Part shown: positions 1-11,800 of the stretch, one piece after another
Numbering within the stretch: position 1 is the first letter of the stretch
How the letters are laid out: each line of letters opens with the position of its first letter
Assembly (NCBI GenBank): GCA_039970995.1
Contig: JBDVKW010000001.1
Coordinates: 1-64,000, forward strand
From: Fulvivirga sp039970995
GTDB taxonomy: Bacteria; Bacteroidota; Bacteroidia; Cytophagales; Cyclobacteriaceae
Length of the DNA: 64,000 nucleotides
Reading direction: 5' to 3'
Made by a program: the position numbers and the translations under genes
Notes under the pieces: model-generated
Database searches by the model: none
The model's input: the letters and a program-made list of their open reading frames with translations, nothing else
What the model was told of the DNA's origin: nothing

Positions 1-3000
1 CATAGACAAACGTCAGGTAGTAATCCCCATTAGTTAAACCTGAAAATACTTTCGTTGTAGCTGTCGCTAATCCTGGATCACCTTGTAGCAAAGTAACTAA
101 CCCTGAGTCATCATACAGCTCTATCGTTAAGTCTGATACCGATACGCCTACTCCATTTACTTCGATGTCATTATCAGTGATTGTTATGTCTCCATTATTC
201 GGTGGGCAGTTAAATGGATTGTTCGGTGCTGCCGCCAAACTTACAAATTGTGGCTGTTGGGGGTCGTCTTGAATTGTTATTGTTCTGGTCACAGGACAAC
301 CACTTGATTGTAGTGTTGCTTCAACTACATATTCTCCTGGTGGTAAGTTTGTTTTATCACCCCCAGTAGTTTCATCTCCAGCATACTGACGGTCTCCAAC
401 AGCAGGAAAAACATCTGTTAATACTAAATTCCCGTAAGGATCGGTGTATGATGTCCAGTCAAAATCATAAGTTCCAGCTATATCTAATGTTATGTCAATA
501 GTTCCTGTTGCAATAAATGGAGCACCAGCATCTACCTCACAAGTTTGATTGCCCGCTGTACTATACGTCATCACTGGATAAACTCTTTGATCTTCAATTA
601 ATTCAGAAGTTACTGGTGTCTCACAGCCAATGCCTCCAACTCCTTCAGTTTTTGTAGCAATGATATAATAAGATCCTGCTTCCAGCAGGTCAAATATTGC
701 TACGCCATCATTACCCCCATTAGCATTATCATCAAATGCAACAGCTGTATTAGTATCATCATATAGGACATAATCATAATCATCAATTACACCATCACTT
801 ACTGCTGTTACTTCTATTTGCCCATTAAAAGGATCGCAATCCGTTTGGGCATTTGAAGTAGTGGTAATTGTTGGTGTTAATGGATCATCACTAATAGTAA
901 TCTCTCTAATTCTACTACAACCTGTATTATCAGTTAATCTAACTGTATAGATATTACTCGGATCCGCAATAGCTGCTCCAATATTTAAAATTTCATCACC
1001 AGCAATGGAATTAGTTGATATATTTCCATCCGTTCCATCAACAAATGGGGTGGCAGTTCCTGACCCTAGAAACCACTCAATTGTAAATGGCGCAGTCCCC
1101 GATGTTACTGTAATAGCAAGCTCACCAGTATAATCTGCTAATACAGCAGCATTGCAAGTAGTATTTTGAACTGCAGGATCAAAAGAAAAGTCTGGTTCAG
1201 CTGAATTATCTAAGACTTCATTTGTTTGAACAGGTGGTGATACACAACCAAATCCAGCTCCTGCTGTAATTCGTTCTGCTGTTACATAATACATTCCAGG
1301 TGCGAGGTTTGGAAATATCACACTAGGATCACCTGGGTTAATAGTTACATCAGGAGTTCCAGTTGAGCTCGCCACCGCTACCTGATCTCCTGGAGACGTA
1401 CCTTCAAAGTATAAGATAAATTCATAGTCTTCAACCTGACCTGACGTTACATCTGCATCATTTATTGTAACTGCTCCATTATAATTTGCTGCCGAAGGCA
1501 CGCAATTATCATTTGGAGTTGCCACAGGTGTAACAACATCTGGGTAGGTAGGTTGATTTCGCACTTCAAATGTCCTTTCATTTGAACAGCCCGTATTATC
1601 ATCCGTTACTGATAATGTATAAAATCCATTGACCAAATCATTAATTTCTTCTTCTGTGGCTGATATACTGTTAATGTTACCATCAGTTCCATCTACGAAA
1701 GGTGTCGAGGTATCAGTTCCTACATACCATGAGAAGGTATAAGACGTCCCTCCTGGTGATGGAGGTATAATGTCATTAGCGGCTGAAACAACCGCATTTA
1801 TGCTTCCATCTCCTGGAAATGCCACTCCCGGTGAACAAAAAGAGTTATCAACTACTGTTGGGTTTATAACCGGTTGTCTGGCAGCTGAATCTATTGTTGC
1901 TGAAACCAGGCCTGAAGGACAATTTGGAATAAAATTCTGAAATGTAACAATAGAGTATTCTCCTGGAGCATAATTATTAAAAATTGTTGCCTGAAAATCA
2001 GGATCACTTTCTGTTACAGTTAAATTCTTTATATATACTAAATCATTATTTGATAAATAACTCGCAACTCCGTCATCTCTAAGTCTTATGGTACCATCAG
2101 TCACGGTAGCGGCAAAAGTAGGTACTGTCAAGGTGGCCCACGCGCCAGTAGTTATACCTGTTCCCTTCGTGTTATTAGTAAAAAATATTAGTTCGTTGGT
2201 GTTTTGCCCATTAGGTATATAGTAATCAAATTGGACATCATACGATCTAAATGGGGGTGCAGATGGAGGTACAACAAACAAGGTCTGAGAAATAAAGTGA
2301 GCACTATTTGAGGTTCCTGCATCGATTTCCAACACTTGTCCAACACCCGTAATAGGATCAAGCACGGAGCTAACCGAAGTTCCATTTGTTAACCAACCAT
2401 CAACGTCTACACTAAAATCACTTGAATAGCCACCTCGATGAAAGACTTCTTGTGCTGCTGCTTCCGCAACTGGTAAGTTAGATATATCAGGATTTTGATC
2501 ATTGAATAATAAAACTCTGTACAGAGCTTGGTTTAAATCACGTCCATTTTCATCCTCTACAATAATCTCTATTGACCCATTATCTACATCACAGCTTGTA
2601 TCATCATTAATGTTTAAAATGGTCGTGAAAGGAGATGCTTGAAAAGGTAAATATCCTGACTCATAATACTTACAACCATTAGATAAGTCTTCAACTACCA
2701 CAGTGTATGTTCCACTAAACTGATCATATAATGTTGCTCCATGAGTAGCGTCTTCTTCATCAAAATAATCAGAGCCATTACTGCCTGGAAGACCTGTGCC
2801 AGTTGTAGATCGACCATTTACATCAACTAAAATTTCAGTATTGGGATTGTAAACAGGTTCTGGATTTGTAAAATAATTACTATTTGGATCTGTAGGAAGA
2901 CCTTCAAACCATGAAAATCTATAATCTGTATAATCAGGCTCCTCACCAGGATCTAAAACGCCATCTGAATCTAAATCAACAAAAGCAGTGATCACTCCAG

Positions 3001-6000
3001 AATTGGTTGCACAATCCGCAGGTCTTGCATTTATTGAAAATGATATATCGATAGCTCCTATCGGAGCTGTCAACTCTACAAAAAATGGTTCTGAATTACA
3101 ATTCGCATTTATATCATGGGCAATAACAGTATAATATCCAGCATAAATATCATCTCCTATTGCTGTTAGGGCTCCACTGGTTAAGTGGGTAGAGGCATCC
3201 CCATTGTTGCCTGATGTTGTAGTTAAGTATGTAGTATCATTATTTAAGCCCCTGTACCATAAAAAGTCAAATCCGGAAGGTGCAGGTACAGATGCAATAT
3301 TTGTAATGTCAGGTACAATGGTAGCATCAAAAGGATTACAGGTAGTCGACTCGTTTGCAATCGCAGTCACAACAGGTTCCTCGATTACTTCATCCAATAT
3401 AAGAGTTTGAAGGTTTGTACAGCCAGAAATTTCGTCATAAACAAATGCAGTGTACGTACCGGTACCTAGGCCGCTGACAGTAAATGGAGGATCAGTATTT
3501 GGATCCCAACCATTAATTTCTCCAATGTTAGTTCCGGCTAATGAATCTGCATCGTCAAACCACTTAATCGTATATGTGCTTGTTAAAGGAGCCGTCACAT
3601 CTGCTTGAATTTCCCCATTTAAAGTTGCTGGATCGCAACTTGTTTGGTCTGTTGCGGTGACTACCAAAGTTGGATCCACTGTATTATCCAGTACCTCTTC
3701 ATTTACAGGGGTAGACCTACAAGAAGTTAAATTATTTTGAATTACTACTGTATAGTATTGTCCAAATAAAGTATCTGCTACAGGATTGCCGCCATTTACT
3801 ACTAATCCAGGATCATTTCCTGCTACACTTGCTAAAAGTGTGCTGGTATTTTGTCCATCGTACAGTTCAATAGTATAATCTGCATTTGGAAATGAAACTG
3901 CTCCTCCGTCAACTTCAATTTCAATACTTCCATTTGCCTGTAAACTTGTATCGCAAATTGAATTATCTGCTGGTATAAGCACTACAGATGGGTAAACAAT
4001 GGCATTTTGTATATTTTCAGTTACAATTTGGGTACAACCTGTGCCAAGGTCTGTTACTCTCACGGTATAAGCACGTGCTTCCAAGTCAGAAATCACATGT
4101 GGACTACCGCTCTGATCCCAGGTACCCACTCCTGCGGTTGTTCCATCAGTGAATTGAGTACCACCTACGCCAGAACCTACAAACCATTCAAATTGATAAC
4201 CTGCAGTAGTTCCTAAACCATCCCCATCCGCTGTTAATATTCCATTGGGATTATTATTATCACAAGAAGTCTGATTTGCTGTAATGGTGATGGAAGGTGT
4301 GGGTAGTGTTGGTGTATCAGCAATAGTAATGTCAATACTTCCAGCAACACAACCGGTAGATGTATTTGTAACTGTAACACGGTATGTTCCTCCATTAATA
4401 GCATTAAGACTCGTTTCTCCAGGAGTAGAGTTATCAATTGTTACATCAGGATACGTAGTATTGAATACTGCATTTGTAACATCAGTATAATCTCCTGTAC
4501 CAGGGTTTTGCTCCACTTCCCAAAGAACAGCGTAAGTATCTGTCAAACCGGGATCATTGGCATCTGTAAATGAGGCTGTAATACTTCCTGTATAAGTGAA
4601 ATTAACATCACAAACAGTGTTATTTGATTTAGAATCTTCAATTACAACCGGGTTTACACTATCATCAGGAAGATTGTAGGTCTCTGTACTTACACAACCC
4701 GTGTTCAGATTGATTACTTCTACCGTATAGTTTGCTCCTCCTGCTAATGCTGAGTATGTAAGACTGTTAGCTAAGTCCGGTGTCGCTTTTGCACTATTGC
4801 CATCACTCCAGTTTACTTCATAATCTGTCAGGTTCGCTGGGGAACCATCGATATCAGTAATCTCTAGCTCACCATTAAAAGTGGCCACACAACGTGTATT
4901 AGGGGTAATTGATTCTGTGATAACGGGTAAATCAAGATCATCCAAAACATCTATGGTAACAGGCACTGACTCGCAAAACAGGTCATTTCTGGTTGCAACT
5001 ACTGTGTATTGACCACCAGGCAACTCATCCAAATCAGGACTTGTATTATCACCAACTGCTATTACAGGGTCAGCAGTAGACGAACCGTCATGCCAAACAA
5101 AAGTATAGTTAGCATCTGGTAAAGTGACAGGGCTACCTTTGAAGGTAACTGACGCTTGAATAGCGCCATCATAAACACCACCAGCAGCTAATGCAGGGTT
5201 ACAAATAGTATTGTCTGCAATCTTTGTTAAAGTAACAACGGGATAGTTCACATCCGTTAAAACCGTATTTTTGGCCGTTGTCGCACAATTATTTGAGTTA
5301 GTTACTTTTGCAGTAAATTCAATGCCCCCACCCTTTACATTAAATAGTTGTGAACCATCTGCAGAATAATTAGATGGATCTATGGCTGGGTCTATTGTGT
5401 TGTCGCCTTCATACCATTCTATCGTAAAGTCATTTGGATCACCTGCACCACCATTGATAATAACTTCCAAAATACCATTAGGATTATTGCTATCACATGA
5501 TGTTTGTGCAGCCACACGCTGTACAACAACTGTTGGGAACTGTGTATTATCACCTACCTCGACAATTGATGAATTTGAAGATGGGCAACCCGTTGCATTT
5601 TCAACAGCTACTACCTCATAAAACCCAGAAGATAATCCAGTTCTGGTTGGACCGGTTCCATTTGCCGGAGGCAAAAGACTTCCTCTCGTACCGTTTGTGT
5701 TATCATAAAAATACCACCTAAATGTAAAATCATTTGGATCCTGTGCAACTCCAGATATAAACGCCTCTGCAGTAACTTCACCTGAGTTTAAATTATCACA
5801 GTCTACGACATTCTGCGTGACCGTACCCGTAACTGTTGGTGTCACCGGGCCATTGACAGTCGCTTGCATAGTTGTATCGCATCCATTTCTAGAAACAATG
5901 ACAGCATAGGCTCCCTCAAATAGGTCACTGGCAACAGGACCTGTAATGCCTAACGAGTTAAAGGCATCATCTCTCCAATCAAAAGTTATACCGGTTAAAT

Positions 6001-8773
6001 CCCCATTAACGATTACTTCTAATTCACCATTAGGTGGTGAACATATCGTTTGATCCGAGTTAACAACTATACTTACATCAGGAGTTGATCTGGTTTGTGT
6101 AATTGTTTCAGAAATTGGCAAACTCTGGCAACCCTTCTCGGTATTGGTAACAACAAGTGTATAGTCTCCATTTGCTAAACCATTAATTCTATCCGTATTT
6201 CCACCTTGCCCATTTGGCACAACGGTAGCTGTTGTATCTGCACCTGCATACCATTGGAAGCTATATTTACTCAGATCCGAAGCTTCAACTCCACCTTCTA
6301 ATACAACTGCTCGAAGCTCCCCCGTATCAACTGTCGGATCGCTTGCATCACAATTGGTATTGTCCGAAATTTTCTCTATTTGAACTGTAAATGGCTCTGG
6401 AGTAATTGGAAATGCAAAAACATTGTTATCAATAAAACACTCATCAAATTCGTTTGATGTAAGATCTACTGGAAACTCAGAACCATCATCATTTAAGACT
6501 ATATATAAGACTGAGACTTCACCACTATAATCGAACATTATACCACCCTGACTCAAGGTATCTCCTACTTCCAGACCAGATAATGTTAACACTTCCGTAT
6601 GAAGCAATGTAGCAGCCTCACCTGTTACAGTATCTGTGGGTATTGTTGGGTTATTTTCCCAAAAGCTCACATCCATATCAGCTGTTATTGTAAGGGAACC
6701 GCTATTTATAATATTAAAAGCAACTTCAATTCCGAGATCACCGCAGGTAGGAGGAATAACACTAACAGCTGGAAAATAGTTAGGATCACTAGGATCAACA
6801 TAACCAGGGTCACCAGGTTCTAAGGTTGGATCGTCCCCTACAAATGAAATATCTGGAGCTGGAAAATAAGGGCATCCATCGGCACCAAAGGTTGGCACCT
6901 GATTCATAAAGGTGTTTAAAGGTCTGTTAGTCTCATTCACTCCATCACCATCACAATCTCCAGTAAATGTAGCCGTCATATCAAATGATGGACATGGAAC
7001 GGAAAGATCATCCGCAATATTAACAGCCGCATACCCTTGTTGATTCCAAATTTTCCTCGTTGGCAGCCAGTTGTTTTCATCTGAATAAAAACAACGCATT
7101 TGCCCTAAAGCCTGCTGCTGTATGGGGTCATTGATATCAAAATTAGCGGTGGCACAAGTCACACACATATCAGTTCCACCGTCTCCGTCAATATCAGCAA
7201 TGAGTGGGCCTTCAGTTTGTGTGTGTGATTGGCAAGGTGTAGACCAAATAACATTAGACCCGGTTTCACCATCAAGCACAACTAATTGTTGTGAGTCTCT
7301 GTATACGACTTCAGGGAAACCATCATTATCAAAATCATAAACCGTAGTAGAGACAATACCTGATTTACTGTCATTAATGGTTCTTACCCATTTTTGAGTA
7401 AGCGTACCTCCTGATTCCTCTAATGCAAAAAGTTGATCACCAGCAATAAAGGTTAATTCCAATTTACCATCACCATCAATATCACCCAGATTTACACGAC
7501 TGGTTCCCCACGGCCAACCATTTGCATATGTTGGATCCGGTGGAAGAAAATGGCTAACTGTACCTGCATTAATATCCCAAAAGAAAACTGCGGTTGCACC
7601 TGCGTTGCTATTCAATGCTCCAGAAAGTACAATATCTAAATTACCATCATTATTTACGTCAGCCACCGAGGTCGTTGACCAATTTGTTAATCCATATTCA
7701 CTAGCATCAAAAACAGTTTTAGGAAACCATTGTTGTGTCGGGTCGATGCTATTCATATCAGCAATCAGAGTAGGAGTCTGTGTAGACCCATCTGGCAACG
7801 CTGGCACACTGTATAGTTTTGTGCCTATAACCATCTCAAGATTCCCGCCTGGTATAATATCAGCTATAATTGGTGCAGAATTCACCTCTGTATCCCAATT
7901 TCCAGCATTTGCATCGGCCAGTAATTCTCCGGTTTCTGCATCATAAATTTGATCTTTAAGTAAGATTTCCGCTTCACCGTCACAATCAAAATCTGCAATA
8001 GACAATGCGCCAGGCCTGTCTGTGCCTAACGGTACCGCATCAAATAAAGGGTCAAGTGTTCCTTGTTGAGGTGATGTTTTAGCTCTAAAACCTACCAGGT
8101 AGTACTGTGTAGGCTCATTATTACCATTACCTGATCGGGAGCTTACAATAGAATATATCTCAACAGGACAGCTTCCATCAATATCCGCTATGAGTATTTC
8201 TAATTCAAAGAAAAACTTGCCCTTATCGGAATTTGGGAAAATATTAGCTCCCTGACCAGTAAGTTTAAAATCCTGGATAATATCACCAATGTCACTTCCG
8301 TCAGCCTGACCATTGGTAGTGGCAATAACCCTTAATTCCTGGTTAAATTTTGAATTGGAAACTACGTCTGGGATTCCATCGCAGTTGACATCGCCAATAG
8401 CTATTTTAGCCTGTGTATCGAATGTATTTTGCGCAGTGAGTAATGGTGTGCCTAAGAAATCGAAAGTGCCTGTACCTCCACCTCCACCATTTAATCCACT
8501 ACAACTATTTTCATTTCCAACAAACTCGAGTCCGTAAAATCCTGCACAACCGCTATCTGCATTGTCTATGTTACCATCTCCATCGTTGTCAATACCATCG
8601 TCACAATTACACCCATTTTCTATGTTCGCAGCAAATTGACAGTCGCCATCATTACAATCAATTAATCCATCTCCGTCATCATCAGTACCATTATTACACC
8701 TTTCTTGAGCAATTGAGACAAAAGAAATAAAGCAAAATATAAGACTGACTAAAAATTTTAAACGATGGTTCAT
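1..8773 (-). CDS. Giant SprB-like repeat adhesin, T9SS-exported (C-terminus beyond window)
   Basis: The reading frame starts at ATG 8773 and was open at every point I translated down to base 1, giving at least 2924 residues with no stop. Residues 1-22 are a signal peptide ending SIAQ. Two Asp-rich calcium-binding-type motifs (DDDGDGLID, DNDGDGNID) follow. FG-GAP/VCBS-like propeller motifs occur near residues 257 (ADFDCDG) and 524 (ADIDGDG), then a CARDB-like segment near residues 620-800. From about 6350 to the left edge run roughly 17 repeats of about 100 residues. Each opens near a T(S/T)CD/N motif and holds an aromatic FxW core and an L.xG.YTV strand, as in SprB-type repeats of gliding Bacteroidota. 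A longer spacing near 1840-2590 contains a beta-sandwich-like insert. It lies 98 bp after the type B cargo gene, probably in one operon with the PorP/SprF-like gene. A sorting domain is expected beyond the window but is not seen. Confidence 0.88.
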   Translation of the reverse strand, partial: MNHRLKFLVSLIFCFISFVSIAQERCNNGTDDDGDGLIDCNDGDCQFAANIENGCNCDDGIDNDGDGNIDNADSGCAGFYGLEFVGNENSCSGLNGGGGGTGTFDFLGTPLLTAQNTFDTQAKIAIGDVNCDGIPDVVSNSKFNQELRVIATTNGQADGSDIGDIIQDFKLTGQGANIFPNSDKGKFFFELEILIADIDGSCPVEIYSIVSSRSGNGNNEPTQYYLVGFRAKTSPQQGTLDPLFDAVPLGTDRPGALSIADFDCDGEAEILLKDQIYDAETGELLADANAGNWDTEVNSAPIIADIIPGGNLEMVIGTKLYSVPALPDGSTQTPTLIADMNSIDPTQQWFPKTVFDASEYGLTNWSTTSVADVNNDGNLDIVLSGALNSNAGATAVFFWDINAGTVSHFLPPDPTYANGWPWGTSRVNLGDIDGDGKLELTFIAGDQLFALEESGGTLTQKWVRTINDSKSGIVSTTVYDFDNDGFPEVVYRDSQQLVVLDGETGSNVIWSTPCQSHTQTEGPLIADIDGDGGTDMCVTCATANFDINDPIQQQALGQMRCFYSDENNWLPTRKIWNQQGYAAVNIADDLSVPCPSFDMTATFTGDCDGDGVNETNRPLNTFMNQVPTFGADGCPYFPAPDISFVGDDPTLEPGDPGYVDPSDPNYFPAVSVIPPTCGDLGIEVAFNIINSGSLTITADMDVSFWENNPTIPTDTVTGEAATLLHTEVLTLSGLEVGDTLSQGGIMFDYSGEVSVLYIVLNDDGSEFPVDLTSNEFDECFIDNNVFAFPITPEPFTVQIEKISDNTNCDASDPTVDTGELRAVVLEGGVEASDLSKYSFQWYAGADTTATVVPNGQGGNTDRINGLANGDYTLVVTNTEKGCQSLPISETITQTRSTPDVSIVVNSDQTICSPPNGELEVIVNGDLTGITFDWRDDAFNSLGITGPVASDLFEGAYAVIVSRNGCDTTMQATVNGPVTPTVTGTVTQNVVDCDNLNSGEVTAEAFISGVAQDPNDFTFRWYFYDNTNGTRGSLLPPANGTGPTRTGLSSGFYEVVAVENATGCPSSNSSIVEVGDNTQFPTVVVQRVAAQTSCDSNNPNGILEVIINGGAGDPNDFTIEWYEGDNTIDPAIDPSNYSADGSQLFNVKGGGIEFTAKVTNSNNCATTAKNTVLTDVNYPVVTLTKIADNTICNPALAAGGVYDGAIQASVTFKGSPVTLPDANYTFVWHDGSSTADPVIAVGDNTSPDLDELPGGQYTVVATRNDLFCESVPVTIDVLDDLDLPVITESITPNTRCVATFNGELEITDIDGSPANLTDYEVNWSDGNSAKATPDLANSLTYSALAGGANYTVEVINLNTGCVSTETYNLPDDSVNPVVIEDSKSNNTVCDVNFTYTGSITASFTDANDPGLTDTYAVLWEVEQNPGTGDYTDVTNAVFNTTYPDVTIDNSTPGETSLNAINGGTYRVTVTNTSTGCVAGSIDITIADTPTLPTPSITITANQTSCDNNNPNGILTADGDGLGTTAGYQFEWFVGSGVGGTQFTDGTTAGVGTWDQSGSPHVISDLEARAYTVRVTDLGTGCTQIVTENIQNAIVYPSVVLIPADNSICDTSLQANGSIEIEVDGGAVSFPNADYTIELYDGQNTSTLLASVAGNDPGLVVNGGNPVADTLFGQYYTVVIQNNLTSCRSTPVNEEVLDNTVDPTLVVTATDQTSCDPATLNGEIQADVTAPLTSTYTIKWFDDADSLAGTNIGEINGWDPNTDPPFTVSGLGTGTYTAFVYDEISGCTNLQTLILDEVIEEPVVTAIANESTTCNPFDATIVPDITNIASVPAPSGFDFLWYRGLNNDTTYLTTTSGNNGDASTHLTSGALTAIGDDIYAGYYTVIAHDINANCNSEPFFVELTAPIGAIDISFSINARPADCATNSGVITAFVDLDSDGVLDPGEEPDYTDYRFSWFEGLPTDPNSNYFTNPEPVYNPNTEILVDVNGRSTTGTGLPGSNGSDYFDEEDATHGATLYDQFSGTYTVVVEDLSNGCKYYESGYLPFQASPFTTILNINDDTSCDVDNGSIEIIVEDENGRDLNQALYRVLLFNDQNPDISNLPVAEAAAQEVFHRGGYSSDFSVDVDGWLTNGTSVSSVLDPITGVGQVLEIDAGTSNSAHFISQTLFVVPPSAPPFRSYDVQFDYYIPNGQNTNELIFFTNNTKGTGITTGAWATLTVPTFAATVTDGTIRLRDDGVASYLSNNDLVYIKNLTVTESDPDFQATIFNNYAPGEYSIVTFQNFIPNCPSGLVSATIDSAARQPVINPTVVDNSFCSPGVAFPGDGSINAVVSAANDIIPPSPGGTSYTFSWYVGTDTSTPFVDGTDGNINSISATEEEINDLVNGFYTLSVTDDNTGCSNERTFEVRNQPTYPDVVTPVATPNDNCVPSAANYNGAVTINDADVTSGQVEDYEFILYFEGTSPGDQVAVASSTGTPDVTINPGDPSVIFPNLAPGMYYVTAERITAGAGFGCVSPPVQTNEVLDNSAEPDFSFDPAVQNTTCNAAVLADYTGELAITVTSGTAPFTIEWFLGSGTATPFVDGTDGNISTNSIAGDEILNIGAAIADPSNIYTVRLTDNTGCSRIREITISDDPLTPTITTTSNAQTDCDPFNGQIEVTAVSDGVIDDYDYVLYDDTNTAVAFDDNANGGNDGVAIFDLLEAGSYYIIATKTEGVGGIGCETPVTSELIEDQRVYPVMTYSTAGNQTCEVDAGAPFIATGTIDITLDIAGTYDFDWTSYTDPYGNLVLTDVFPAVGDRQYAGDETTGGDKTNLPPGEYVVEATLQSSGCPVTRTITIQDDPQQPQFVSLAAAPNNPFNCPPNNGDITITDNDIEVNGVGVSVSDLTIELYDDSGLVTLLQGDPGLATATTKVFSGLTNGDYYLTFVY

Positions 8774-8871
8774 TTAATATAAATATAAAAATAATTCAGG
8801 TAGAATATTTGGTAAGCCAACTTAAATACAATATCTAAGAATAGATCTGCCGTTGATCAAATAAGTAACCG

Positions 8872-11800
8872 CTATCTGACTACTAAAATACTACCTGACT
8901 CAGGCTCAATATCTTCGCAACTGAAAATAAAATAATAAACCCCTTCAGGTAAAGGATTGCCTTCGTATGTAGCATCCCAATCATTGGCATAGCCAGTTTG
9001 TCTATAAATGAGCGTTCCACGTTCATCAAATATGCTCATGGTGCAGTCAGGGTAATTTTCCACACCGTCTACACGCCAGGTAGGATCTATCGTGCTATTA
9101 GGAGAAAAGGCTTTCAATGGATTGATATTAATCTCACCTTCAGGAGCGAGCGTGAGTGTAACCTGTGCCTGACCATCACATGACCCAGCCACTGAGCCAA
9201 AAACAGTATAGGTGATCGTAGCCTCTGGTGTTGCAATCGGGTTAGCAATAGTAGAATCACTTAAAAATCGTCCAGGTTGCCACAGGTAAGAATCAGCTCC
9301 TGTTGCTTCTAACTGTACTGATCCTCCAGCTGACACTGTGGCATCACCTGGATTCCCATCAACTGTAATGTCAATGGTTGGTGCACTACCTGCCATGAGA
9401 TCAAACGAATCAGACACGGTACACCCGTTGGCATCTTCGGCTGTAACAGAATAAGTTGCTGCCACTGAAACTGTAATTGTTGCGGTCGTTTCGCTGGTAC
9501 TCCAATTTATATTCGTAAATGAATTATCGACACTTAAATCAACGGATTCACCGTTACAAATAAAGCTTTGAGAAGCATTTATGGAAATTGCCTGTGGATC
9601 AACAACCGTAATTGACTGAGAAGATGAACTTGTATTACATCCGGCACCAGTTGAGTAACTAACATCTAGTGTTACCGTATAATCACCCGCTGCAAAATTT
9701 CTAATTTCTGTAGCAGCTGTTCCATTCGCTCCCCCATCACTAAAACTCCAATCATACACTGCGGTAGCATTAGTGTCTAAAGTTGAAGTGCTAGTAAAAG
9801 TCAAGTCTGAGCCTGCGCATAAGTTACCATCAATAGTGAAGCTAGATACTGGTTGTGCATACACCTGCACATCAATTTCATTCGTAACAACTTCACAATT
9901 GCTACTTGTCTCACTTACTCTTACAGAATAAGTACCAGTAGCTGTAGCATTAAAAGAACTTGACGTGGCCCCCGAGATATCTGTACCACTTTCAAGCCAT
10001 TGATAAGTAAACCCTGCCTGATTTTGTGTAGTGACTGTAACTGAAGTTCCACTACACACTGTTGTAGGATCAGAGGTTGAAGCGCTAAATACGGGAGGTT
10101 CATTTACAACAACTGTGGTATTATCAGTAGCACTTTGGCAGTCCCCAACAGTAACCTGAACTGAATAGACACCTGCATTATCAGTTGTTATTCCCGTAAT
10201 TGCAGGGTTTTGATCAGAGGATGTAAACCCATTCGGGCCTGTCCATGAATAAGTAGCTCCGGAAATAGTTGTAGATGACAATGTAATATCTCCACCAATA
10301 CAGCTAGGGCCATTATTACTCGCTACAGGATCAGCAGGTGGTGAACCCGCACCATCAGTTACATTTATTGATGTCGTATTTGTACATGCACCACCTTCAG
10401 ACACAACCTCAAGTTCATAATTGCCAAAAGTGGTAATATCTAGAAAATTCTCCGGTCCAGATTTAACAGAAGCAGCATCCTTACTCCAATTAAAAGTGGC
10501 TCCAGGTGCTGCTGCGGCATTGAGCCTTATCGTTTGACCTGTGCATATTGCTAATGGTGTTTCATTTTGTATTATAGGGTCATGACAATTAGAGTTTCTT
10601 ATAACCATCAAGGCATCATCTCCTGTTGAATTAAATGTGGTCAAAGATATATCTACTTTACCATCTCCATCGTAGTCCTGGAGGTTTACATTTCTACTAT
10701 TTCGAGCAATAGACTGAATGGAGGATGTAAATGAAAAAGCTCCGTCATTTATTGCAACTGCATAACTAGTTTCGGCACGACTTGTAACAACAACATCTAA
10801 CAATCCGTCACCATTCAAATCGCCAGCACTCGCATTCCAAGATTCTTGACCGGTTGTAATTGTAACAGGATCAGCAAAGGCTAAAGCCCCTCCAGTAGAT
10901 GTGTTTTCATAAACAAAAGCTACATTATTCGTTACATGTACCGCCAGAATATCTTGCAGGCCATCATTATTAAAATCAGCCGTAATTGCATTTACAGATG
11001 GGCTACCATTTGTAGAAAGTATGAACGGATCTTCAAAATTGATATCACTTCCAGCACCAATATTTTTCAACACATAGACATCGCTGGCAAACCTTCTTGT
11101 CAGCACAAGATCTGCTCTGCCATCATTATCCATATCTTGAATGGCAATACCAGATGTGTTGGTCATTTCAGTAATATTAAAAACCTCTTGTGTACCATTA
11201 AAAGCTATTCCAGTAGTACTTTCGTTGATTAACACATTAAAGGAGCCTTCTTTATCATTTGTTATTACCAATTCTGGTTTACCATCACCGGTAAGGTCCT
11301 TTGCTGCAATTCTTCTTGGTTGAAACGGATCTCCAGCTGTAAACGGAACTAAGTTTACCTCAATCGGTGCTGCCGTAAAACTCATTGTACCCGCTACAGT
11401 ATTGGTATTTTCATAGATAAATATCTTTTCCTGACCATTTCTTGATACATACAAATCAATGTTACCATCTCCATTTAAGTCTGAGCAACCAATATTTCTT
11501 AAGGGGAAACCTGTGTCTAGCACTGGAAAATCTGTAGACGTTAATTCCGTAAAAGACAGAGTACCAATTGTACTGGTATTCTTTAATAATCTAATTTCAG
11601 TTCCATTCACTGTAACAGTTGTAGCCATATCTACCAGGCCATCATTGTCTAAGTCACATGAACATAGGTCAAACATTTCTGCTGTTCCAAGAAAATATTC
11701 CTGAGGGGCACTTAGCTGAGAATTATTAAATGTTGTGCCAGCATGCGAAATAAAAAACTGCTCGTTACTTGTATCCAGCAGCCCTGAAGATGTGTTTAAC

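Noticed and set aside
7122..8730. Plus-strand frames of 72-113 codons opposite the giant adhesin
   Set aside because: The minus-strand frame has clear domains and a signal peptide throughout; the plus-strand frames are rich in Ser/Pro/Ile and show no motif.
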